From contig CANQIG010000064.1 of the NCBI GenBank assembly GCA_947623765.1, forward strand, positions 1 to 8,998: a stretch of 8,998 nt of DNA, read 5' to 3'. The position numbers and the translations under genes are program-made. Numbering within the stretch: the stretch's first letter is position 1; each line of letters begins with the position of its first letter. Source of the DNA: an uncultured Clostridia bacterium. GTDB taxonomy: Bacteria; Bacillota; Clostridia; Oscillospirales; Acutalibacteraceae. Below the pieces are notes generated by a model, which did no database searches, was not told where the DNA came from, and saw only the letters and a program-made list of their open reading frames with translations. Shown one piece after another: positions 1-5,135 of the stretch.

Positions 1-260
1 ATCGCCTTGTTCGTCTTTGTATATTTGACCGCTTTGTCCGTGATGATTCCTCCGACGACCACCTTCTCCCCGTCCTTGGCCACGAGCAAATGATCGGGCC
101 ACCTGTGCGCGATCGCGTTACACTTTTCCAGCGTATGCCACTTCAAATACGCACCGTCGATCAGCCCCGTGTAGGTCTCATGCCACGATCTGTAATGGAC
201 GTACCCCTTTCCGTCGATCTCCGCTTCGCTTTCCATCGGCTTGATGACGTATTCTGCCAT
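1..260 (-). CDS. GNAT-family N-acetyltransferase, N-terminal part (runs off left edge)
   Basis: Reading from the ATG at 260 towards base 1 gives about 86 open codons, beginning MAEYVIKPMESEAEIDGKGY. An AGGAGG lies at 269-274, eight bases before the ATG, so the start is well supported. The pattern of an aromatic-rich early segment (YVHYRSWHETYTGLID), then WPDHLLVAKDGEKVVVGG, resembles the first half of GNAT acetyltransferases. In that family an N-terminal helix pair is followed by the strand carrying 'vAe.dg.ivG'. The acetyl-CoA binding motif would lie beyond the window, so neither substrate nor catalytic residues can be named. The gene sits 22 bases after the stop of the frameshifted ORF at 283-535 and is probably the last visible member of the operon starting near 1572. 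GNAT assignment is likely; any specific substrate is unknown. Confidence 0.7.
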   Translation of the reverse strand, partial: MAEYVIKPMESEAEIDGKGYVHYRSWHETYTGLIDGAYLKWHTLEKCNAIAHRWPDHLLVAKDGEKVVVGGIITDKAVKYTKTNKA

Positions 261-282
261 TTACGCGTCCTCCTGTATTCCT

Positions 283-535
283 CTATTCGCACAGGATCAA
301 ATGATCCGCTGTGATGTATTTGTCCGACCAAAGCTGTGCCTCGATGTACTGCCTGCCGACGGCCGCCAAAAGCGCGTCAAAATCTGCAAAGCGGTAAAAC
401 GCGGCGGTCCCCGGATCCACTTCCGCAAACGAAGCCGCCAGCGCAAACGCCTCCCGTTTGGGCAGCCGCATGATATTGCGGCGCGCAGTCCAGGTGGCAG
501 TAATTCACCAGCATGAGTTCCTCAAACGTTTTCAC
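283..535 (-). pseudogene. Small hypothetical ORF, apparently frameshifted
   Basis: A GTG at 535 with GGGGAG just upstream opens a frame reading VKTFEELMLVNYCHLDCAPQ. A second frame then continues RNIMRLPKREAFALAASFAE and VDPGTAAFYRFADFDALLAA to the TAG at 283-285. The two frames differ by one register (535 and 471 are 64 bases apart), and the switch would fall around 475-485. Joined, they resemble a small uncharacterised clostridial protein with the pattern 'LDCAPe.NIMRLPKeEAF...TTAFYRFADF'. That resemblance is from memory, not from a search. The ending AAVGRQYIEAQLWSDKYI and onward does not match what I recall, so a second lesion or fusion is possible. The alternative is an intact 62-residue protein from the ATG at 471, but that ATG has no good ribosome binding site. 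Function unknown. Confidence 0.45.
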
Positions 536-586
536 ACATACTCCCCAATTCTAGGCGTTGCCGAGCGCCCCTGCAAATAGAGAGCG

Positions 587-751
587 TCACTTGTCTTTTT
601 TGCTCTCGATTGCATGGATCGTACACGCAAATCCCGCGACGATTGCAAACAGAAGGCAAAATGTCTCCGACTCGTTTATCGCAGACCCCACGAAGATCCC
701 GACAAAGGCCGCGGCAAGTATAATTATGACAGAAACGATCGTCCGAACCAT
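587..751 (-). CDS. Small two-helix membrane protein, 54 residues
   Basis: The ATG at 751 is preceded by GGAGGT (760-765) at eight bases spacing, a strong ribosome binding site, and the frame stays open to TGA at 587-589. The protein has 54 residues. Residues 4-24 (TIVSVIIILAAAFVGIFVGS) form one hydrophobic segment, and residues 30-47 (TFCLLFAIVAGFACTIHA) form a second, separated by the polar turn INESE. The end is charged (IESKKDK). This predicts a helical hairpin in the cytoplasmic membrane with a basic cytosolic tail. It lies 55 bases after the stop of the DinB-like gene with no promoter between them, so it is probably co-transcribed. I recognise no family and assign no function. The reading frame, RBS and hydrophobic pattern make a real gene likely despite its size. 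Confidence 0.62.
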   Translation of the reverse strand: MVRTIVSVIIILAAAFVGIFVGSAINESETFCLLFAIVAGFACTIHAIESKKDK

Positions 752-806
752 AGAGATCTACCTCCGTAATTTTTTTCTGTTTTCTTTCCCCCGCCCGGCG
801 GGAGCG

Positions 807-1523
807 TCACACCGGCAAAATCGGGAGATTGTCGAGACACGGCGGGAGGTGCATCATGAAATGGTTCGTCATCGGCGTCTCCAGCATCCCGGCCCGGGTG
901 AGCCTGCCCCAGAACACCAGCAGCCACACGGAACGCAGGTCGGAGGTCACGCCGCCCGCCTCATAGATCCGCATGACCCACTCCTCGGGGACCATCTCGA
1001 ACAGCTCCCCGTCTTTCAGCCCCGCGATGATCTTCCGGGTATTCCTCCCCACCTGGACCGTATAGTCGAAAAGCGCCTCGGGCCGGATCGCCTCGCCGAA
1101 CGAAACCGCCTCGTCGGGCTCAAGCGCGTTGCCCGTGTCGGCGACCGCCGCGCCGATTTTCCTCTGCCATTCATCGTTGAAGATCTGCTCCCCGTTTGCC
1201 AAAAGGATGTTGCTGACGAGATCCTCAATCCGTGCCGTGTGCCAGAGCTGCCACACCAAGGGGACCCGATCCGTCCCCGCATAGTGGAGGTCCGTCTCCC
1301 ACGGCTGTCTGGGGACCAGATCGTTTTGATGCCCGGCGAGCATATACTGCACGACATAGTCCGCCATCGTCTTCTCCCCGCCGCCGGATACGCAGGCGGG
1401 ATGCACCAGCGCGTGGAGCTCCAGCGCAAGGGCTTTCACCTTTTGGGCGTCCCTCTCCTGCACCGCCTCGCGGAACGCGAGATTCTTCCGGTCGTACGCG
1501 CCATAAAGTTCCTGCTTCAACAC
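807..1523 (-). CDS. DinB-superfamily protein (putative metal-dependent four-helix bundle)
   Basis: A GTG at 1523 (GTG TTG AAG CAG) begins a 238-residue protein. AGGAGG at 1531-1536 stands seven bases upstream, and no better ATG exists. The fold suggestion rests on residues 90-116 (VWQLWHTARIEDLVSNILL...QIF), which resemble the DinB/DinB_2 'W.l.Ha.e....i' helix. It also rests on histidines placed as in the family: His37/His41 early, His95 in the middle, and His221 and His225 (NHFMMH) near the end. DinB-like proteins are helical bundles that bind a divalent metal through three histidines; many act as thiol-dependent S-transferases, others are uncharacterised. No pathway can be assigned. It is the first gene after the promoter at 1579-1607 and leads the operon towards the left edge. 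The superfamily call is fairly confident; the activity is unknown. Confidence 0.7.
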   Translation of the reverse strand: MLKQELYGAYDRKNLAFREAVQERDAQKVKALALELHALVHPACVSGGGEKTMADYVVQYMLAGHQNDLVPRQPWETDLHYAGTDRVPLVWQLWHTARIEDLVSNILLANGEQIFNDEWQRKIGAAVADTGNALEPDEAVSFGEAIRPEALFDYTVQVGRNTRKIIAGLKDGELFEMVPEEWVMRIYEAGGVTSDLRSVWLLVFWGRLTRAGMLETPMTNHFMMHLPPCLDNLPILPV

Positions 1524-1578
1524 AATGTCTCCTCCTCAAATTTCATTTTGCTGAAAACCGCCGATTCGGTAGAGTCTT

Positions 1579-1607
1579 ATTATACTCCCAAAACGGGAAG
1601 AAATCAA
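1579..1607 (-). promoter_or_regulatory. Sigma-A type promoter for the DinB-like gene operon
   Basis: On the minus strand TTGATT (1602-1607) is followed after exactly 17 bases by a perfect TATAAT (1579-1584). Transcription would start near 1572, about 50 bases before the GTG at 1523. The spacer itself holds a short inverted repeat (CTTCCC, then GGGAG), which could be an operator but is too short to claim. Confidence 0.75.
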
Positions 1608-1691
1608 CCGTCCGAAAAGTGCCCAATCGTATTCTCCATAATCCGCAGTCCGTCTCATGATAAAACATTTGTTTTGGCTTTTTTTTTAGCG

Positions 1692-1720
1692 TTGAAAGCA
1701 GCATTTATTTGTGATATAAT
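1692..1720 (+). promoter_or_regulatory. Strong extended -10 promoter upstream of the ABC transporter relic
   Basis: TTGAAA (1692-1697), a 17-base spacer and TATAAT (1715-1720) match the sigma-A consensus closely. TG at 1712-1713 gives the extended -10 form TGATATAAT. A run of T lies just upstream (about 1679-1688). Transcription would begin near 1727 and give a leader of about 134 bases before the ATG at 1861. The leader contains a small GGGG/CCCC hairpin near 1770-1784, but I recognise no riboswitch in it. The promoter now drives only a broken gene. Confidence 0.75.
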
Positions 1721-1860
1721 CCAAGCATGACAGCCGCAAGGAATCTGTCTGAAACGGCCAACGAACTGAGGGGGCGCATCCCCGCTTTGCGCAACGCACA
1801 TCCCCAGAACTTCTGTAAGACGCCGAACGACACCATCCCGAGAGAGGAGAACTCTGTATT

Positions 1861-2090
1861 ATGTTGTATTACCTCAGAAAATACTGATCCACGACCGCTC
1901 CATCCTCCTCGTGGACGAGGGCACGAGCGCGCTCGACCGGAAGAACGCGGCTCTCGTCGAGGACAGCCTGCTCGCAAACCCGAAACTCACGCTGATCCTC
2001 GTCAGCCACCACCTCACCCCGGAGCGCAAAGCGCAGTTTACCGAGGTATACGATCTGCAGCCCACGGTCCCGGAAGTAAAACCGGCGTGA
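1861..2090 (+). pseudogene. ABC transporter ATPase remnant with large internal deletion
   Basis: GAGAGGAGA at about 1841-1849 precedes an ATG at 1861 that reads MLYYLRKY and then stops (TGA, 1885-1887). MLxYLrKY is a common beginning for fused membrane-ATPase ABC exporters. From 1875 in another frame, the sequence reads KILIHDRSILLVDEGTSALD (Walker B and D-loop). It continues through RKNAALVEDSLLANPKLTLI and LVSHHL (H-loop), then to PEVKPA and TGA at 2088-2090. That is the C-terminal tail of an ABC ATPase. The transmembrane domain, Walker A and signature motif are all missing. The simplest reading is one deletion of over a kilobase that joined codon ~8 to the segment before Walker B, out of frame. 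A terminator-like hairpin follows at 2165-2192. No functional product is expected. Homology is clear from the motifs; the substrate is unknown. Confidence 0.8.
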
Positions 2091-2164
2091 GACGGTGAAT
2101 CAAAACCACCCGAAATGAATTGTTTTCTAAAACCCCAGAGGAGCCTGTACTCCCTGACACTTTC

Positions 2165-2192
2165 AATGCCGCCCGCAAAAGCAGGCGGCATT
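2165..2192. terminator. Terminator-like hairpin between convergent genes
   Basis: AATGCCGCC (2165-2173) and GGCGGCATT (2184-2192) pair perfectly over nine bases, with two more inner pairs closing an AAAA loop. It lies eight bases after the stop of the AraC-type gene on the minus strand, and 74 bases after the end of the ABC relic on the plus strand. Neither side has a convincing T-run, so it may be a weak bidirectional terminator or an RNA-stabilising stem. Confidence 0.5.
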
Positions 2193-2200
2193 GTGCGTTG

Positions 2201-3112
2201 TTATCTCACTTTCTCGATCGGCATCCAGATCTGAACTTTGCGCTCCGCCTTTGGCAGCCAATGATAGACGGCCAACTCCGGGGCGTTTTTGAGCTGAAAT
2301 CCCATTTCCGGCATCCACTCGGTCAAGACCTGGATCCTTAAATTCAGCAAGTCAAAATAATCGCAGATGGCGTTTTTGACGTCGCTCGTCTCAAAGATCG
2401 CATAGGTCGTCTCGGGGATCACGATGTTTTCCAGTCCCAGATCTTCCACAAAATCGACGCCGGTGACCTCTCTGTTATACAGGTTCTCTCTTTCCCAATC
2501 ATCCAACAGATGGCAGTAATAATAGTCATACCCTTCCTCCGTGATGTTGGCGATCACGCAATGCGCATCCATATTTCGGGCCGCGCCTCGGAGGAACCAC
2601 TGTTTTCCCCTCGTCGTTACAAAAAGCTGCTCTTCCTGATGCTCTCTTTCCTTGCCGTAGGGTACGCCGGTAAAATGCGCTTTGTATCCCGTCAAGATCA
2701 TTTCCGGCTTCTTTTCAATTCTGTAATCCATAAGTGTACCGCCTTCCAAAGAAAAATTCAGTACAAGTCGGGAATAGGATCTCAGCATACTGCCGTTTTC
2801 CCGGGCCTGCGACGGCAGGATACCGTGGAAATTCCGAAATGCTTTCGCAAAGCTGTCCGGACTTACATAGCCGTACTTGAGCGCAATGTCGAGCACCTTT
2901 GCGCCGCTTGTGGCGAGCTCTGTACCTGCAAGCGACAGTCGGCGATTCCGGATATACTCGCCGACGGTAAAACCGCAAAGAATACTGAACACACGCTGAA
3001 AGTGATAGCTCGATGAAAAGCTCTGCGCGGCGACCTTCTCGTAATCGATCGTTTCTGTCAGATGATCTTCGATATAGTCCACCGCTTTCTGCAGCCCTGT
3101 GATCCAGTCCAT
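2201..3112 (-). CDS. AraC-family regulator with C-terminal GyrI-like effector-binding domain
   Basis: The start is taken as the ATG at 3112, six bases after AGGAGG (3119-3124), giving 303 residues; an in-frame extension to 3247 has no such site. Residues 1-104 are a double helix-turn-helix AraC domain. The first part reads YEKVAAQSFSSSYHFQRVFS, and the second carries VLDIALKYGYVSPDSFAKAF with FHGILPSQAR, the AraC signature. Residues about 128-303 resemble the GyrI/Rob/BmrR C-terminal ligand domain: it starts with a DYRIEKKPEMILTGYKAHFTG-type strand and ends with AVYHWLP...VQIWMPIEK. In this Rob-like layout a small hydrophobic or cationic compound is thought to bind the C-terminal domain and alter DNA binding. 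The target genes are unknown. The divergent or adjacent ABC relic could once have been a target, but this is only inference. Confidence 0.85.
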   Translation of the reverse strand: MDWITGLQKAVDYIEDHLTETIDYEKVAAQSFSSSYHFQRVFSILCGFTVGEYIRNRRLSLAGTELATSGAKVLDIALKYGYVSPDSFAKAFRNFHGILPSQARENGSMLRSYSRLVLNFSLEGGTLMDYRIEKKPEMILTGYKAHFTGVPYGKEREHQEEQLFVTTRGKQWFLRGAARNMDAHCVIANITEEGYDYYYCHLLDDWERENLYNREVTGVDFVEDLGLENIVIPETTYAIFETSDVKNAICDYFDLLNLRIQVLTEWMPEMGFQLKNAPELAVYHWLPKAERKVQIWMPIEKVR

Positions 3113-3135
3113 GCTCTCCCTCCTTGTCTGTCTGT

Positions 3136-3164
3136 ATTTTACCAAAAGGCGATCATCCTTTCCC
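3136..3164 (-). promoter_or_regulatory. Possible extended -10 promoter for the AraC-type gene
   Basis: On the minus strand TGGTAAAAT gives an extended -10 with the hexamer at 3136-3141. At 17 bases upstream stands only GGGAAA, a poor -35. Transcription would start near 3129, leaving just enough leader for the AGGAGG. Plausible but weak. Confidence 0.3.
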
Positions 3165-3198
3165 GATCTCCCGTGCGGAGTGTGATCGGGCGGTTTTT
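3162..3198 (+). terminator. Inverted repeat with T-run (plus strand), upstream of the AraC-type gene
   Basis: CCCGATC (3162-3168) pairs with GATCGGG (3184-3190), with inner TCC/GGA pairing, and TTTTT follows at 3194-3198. Read on the plus strand this has the form of an intrinsic terminator, yet no plus-strand gene ends here. It also overlaps the -35 region of the proposed minus-strand promoter, so it could be an operator. A second perfect hairpin, CCTGTG-GCG-CACAGG, follows at 3199-3213. Confidence 0.4.
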
Positions 3199-3319
3199 CC
3201 TGTGGCGCACAGGATTCCGCTTCAGTGCCTGATTTGGTCTTGCGCATTTTTGCATCTTCATTTTCGTCTAAAATAAGATTTTTCTGCCGTTATACGAAAC
3301 AAGCGAAGACTATAGATTG

Positions 3320-3530
3320 CTCCCCCCTCCGCCATCTGTTTTACAGGCCGGGAAAACATCTCTTCCGCCTCTCGGTCGATGTCGGCAAGAAAGCCGTTCG
3401 GTTCGCAGGCTGTGCGTAAGCAGCGGTTGTCTTTCCCGCTTGCACGGAGCGAATGATACAAAACCAGCACCGCTTTGTCTCCGTGTGTAACCGAGCATCG
3501 GATCGCGTCCCACGATCCAAATCCCAAATC
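3320..3530 (-). pseudogene. tnpV: Decayed TnpV-like transposon protein fragment
   Basis: Within a minus-strand frame (open 3258-3647) the segment LGFGSWDAIR, then AVLVLYHSLRASGK, then FLADIDREAEEMFSRPVKQM follows the pattern of TnpV. TnpV is a small protein of about 120 residues found in clostridial transposons and conjugative elements ('G.WgqrRlryLkehr...L..SGKLn.yLaDIDrqAeemf.rLvkqma'). The usual C-terminal part (EGVTEqLKAENqmeWV.RMNnIR) is gone: the frame turns into unrelated sequence after MAEGG. The middle also appears garbled (CSVTHGD in place of the conserved 'YL.EHR'), suggesting compensating frameshifts. There is no start codon with a ribosome binding site. I treat it as a non-functional relic of a mobile element that landed between dnaJ and the AraC-type gene. 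The match is from memory of the family, so confidence is moderate. Confidence 0.5.
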
Positions 3531-3807
3531 CGACAAGCGTTCCATTTTATCGCATAAGTCAGAACCGCCAGTGAAGCCGGTAGCTTCGTGCAGACCCCGA
3601 AAGGGCCTGCTGCGGGTACAGCCGGATGAACGGTTCACCGCTTGCATTCCTCGCCCCGCCCTATAAATGGACGATTTCCTTTCCCTTGTGGGTTTTTCGT
3701 AACGGCGAACCTCGCAAGTTACCTTTCCCGCTTCGCTCGATGCTTGTCGCTAAAGCTTTTCTATACGCAGCCGCACAGCCGGTGGTTGTTTTTGCCGCTA
3801 AAAGCAT
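3531..3807. other. Intergenic stretch without a supported gene
   Basis: About 280 bases between the TnpV-like relic and the hairpin after dnaJ. Short open frames exist on both strands, but none has a ribosome binding site or recognisable protein pattern. The segment may be further debris of the same mobile element, but no terminal repeats or target-site duplication could be picked out by eye. Confidence 0.4.
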
Positions 3808-3810
3808 ACA

Positions 3811-3842
3811 AAACAAGAAGGCGCAGCCCATAAAGCTGCACC
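3811..3842 (-). terminator. Probable intrinsic terminator of the heat-shock operon
   Basis: On the minus strand GGTGCAGC (3835-3842) pairs with GCTGCGCC (3820-3827) over eight bases (one G-T pair), with a seven-base loop, and is followed by TTCTTGTTTTG. It lies 82 bases after the dnaJ stop at 3925. Another stem without a T-run, CCAAG/CTTGG, lies at 3904-3920. An origin in the neighbouring mobile-element debris cannot be excluded. Confidence 0.6.
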
Positions 3843-3924
3843 CTCCCATTACATCGGAAAATATTTCCTTACCATCCCGCAGTATTCATTTCCCGGAACG
3901 TCCCCAAGCGCGTGCCTTGGAAAC

Positions 3925-5073
3925 TCAGTCCCCGAACATATCCTTCAGCTTTCCGAAGAAGGTCTTCCGCTTCTGGTAGTTCCGGTCGTCTGCGGAGGAT
4001 TCCAGCTCGCTGAGGATCTCCTTCTGCCGCTTGGAGAGGTTCTTCGGGACCTCCACCGTCACCTGTACATACTGGTCGCCGCGTCCCCTGCCCTGCAGGC
4101 TCTGAATCCCCTTGCCCTTGAGCTTGAACACGTCGCCGGGCTGCGTCCCCTCGTGGACGTGGTAGCTGACCTTCCCGTCCAGCGTCGGGACCGTCACGTC
4201 TGCGCCGAGCGCCGCCTGCGTGAACGTGATCGGCATCTCGCACCAGACGTCGTTGCCGCGCCGCGTGTAGATCGGATGCGGGCGCACCGTCACGAAGACG
4301 TGAAGATCCCCGTTCGGGCCGCCGTTCGCGCCGGCGTTGCCGCGCCCACCGACATTCAGGACCTGTTCGTCGTCGATGCCCGCCGGGACCGTGATCTCGA
4401 TCGTCTTCTCCCGCCGGATGCGGCCCTTGCCGTCGCACGTACGGCAGGGCGTCTCGATGATCTTTCCGGTGCCGCGGCAATGGTCGCAGGTGCCGACGGA
4501 CTGCATCACGCCGAACGGCGTGCGCTGGTTGATCCGCACCTGACCGATGCCGCCGCAGTGCGGGCAGGTCTTCGGGCTCGTGCCCTTTGCCGCGCCGCTG
4601 CCGCCGCAGTCCGGGCAGGACTCGATCTGGTGGTACTTCACGTTCTTTTTGCAGCCCTTCGCCGCCTCCTCAAAGGAGACGACCACGCTGGTCTCCGCGT
4701 CCGAGCCGCGCCGCGGCGCGTTCGGGTTCTGACGGCGCGCGCCGCCGAAGCCGCCCCCGAAGAAGCTGTCAAAAATATCGGTGAAATCGAAGCCGCCCGC
4801 GCCGCTATAGCCCGCTCCCCCGGCGCCGCCGCCGAAGTTCGGGTCCACGCCCGCAAAGCCAAACTGGTCGTATCGGGCGCGTTTGTCCGAATCGGACAGC
4901 ACCTCATACGCCTCGTTCGCCTCCTTGAACTTCGCCTCGGCGTTCTTGTCGCCGGGGTTCAGGTCCGGGTGGTACTGCTTCGCGAGCTTGCGGTAGGCCT
5001 TCTTGATCTCGTCGTCCGACGCGCCCTTCTGTACGCCGAGCACCTCGTAATAATCTCTCTTGCTGTCTGGCAT
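3925..5073 (-). CDS. dnaJ: Chaperone protein DnaJ (Hsp40), type I
   Basis: A complete 382-residue DnaJ, normal for the family. DnaJ brings unfolded substrates to DnaK and stimulates its ATPase in the cytoplasm. The J domain occupies residues 6-70, with the essential HPD at 35-37. A glycine/phenylalanine-rich linker follows (about 80-112). The zinc-binding region has four CxxCxGxG repeats at residues 153-160, 170-177, 196-203 and 210-217, all complete. The substrate-binding C-terminal domains continue to the end (KRKTFFGKLKDMFGD). The ATG at 5073 is preceded by GAGGAG at about eight bases spacing. It follows dnaK after 62 bases and closes the operon, with a terminator-like hairpin 82 bases further on. 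All family features are intact and it should be functional. Confidence 0.97.
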   Translation of the reverse strand: MPDSKRDYYEVLGVQKGASDDEIKKAYRKLAKQYHPDLNPGDKNAEAKFKEANEAYEVLSDSDKRARYDQFGFAGVDPNFGGGAGGAGYSGAGGFDFTDIFDSFFGGGFGGARRQNPNAPRRGSDAETSVVVSFEEAAKGCKKNVKYHQIESCPDCGGSGAAKGTSPKTCPHCGGIGQVRINQRTPFGVMQSVGTCDHCRGTGKIIETPCRTCDGKGRIRREKTIEITVPAGIDDEQVLNVGGRGNAGANGGPNGDLHVFVTVRPHPIYTRRGNDVWCEMPITFTQAALGADVTVPTLDGKVSYHVHEGTQPGDVFKLKGKGIQSLQGRGRGDQYVQVTVEVPKNLSKRQKEILSELESSADDRNYQKRKTFFGKLKDMFGD

Positions 5074-5094
5074 CCGACCATCTCCTCACAAAAG

Positions 5095-5118
5095 GCAAGG
5101 GGCTTTTCGGCCCCCTGC
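5095..5118 (-). promoter_or_regulatory. dnaK-dnaJ intergenic hairpin (partial terminator or processing site)
   Basis: GGGGC (5099-5103) and GCCCC (5110-5114) form a stem with a six-base loop, extended past one mismatch by three further pairs. On the minus strand it is followed by CTTTTG, a short T-run. It could lower dnaJ expression relative to dnaK or protect the dnaK transcript end. Confidence 0.5.
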
Positions 5119-5135
5119 GCTTCTGTTGTAACTCC

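Noticed and set aside
776..806. Terminator after the DinB-like gene (CCCGC/GCGGG stem)
   Set aside because: On the minus strand the stem is followed by A-rich, not T-rich, sequence; the T-run lies on the wrong side.
558..1730. 390-codon plus-strand ORF across the DinB-like gene and the small membrane gene
   Set aside because: It lies antisense to two genes with good ribosome binding sites and a consensus promoter, and its translation resembles no protein.
1727..2098. 123-codon plus-strand ORF starting right at the predicted transcription start
   Set aside because: The ATG would be leaderless, the translation turns into Arg/Pro-rich sequence, and it crosses the ABC relic in the wrong frame.
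3113..3247. N-terminal extension of the AraC-type regulator to 3247
   Set aside because: The extra 45 residues show no family pattern and have no ribosome binding site, whereas AGGAGG stands six bases before the ATG at 3112.
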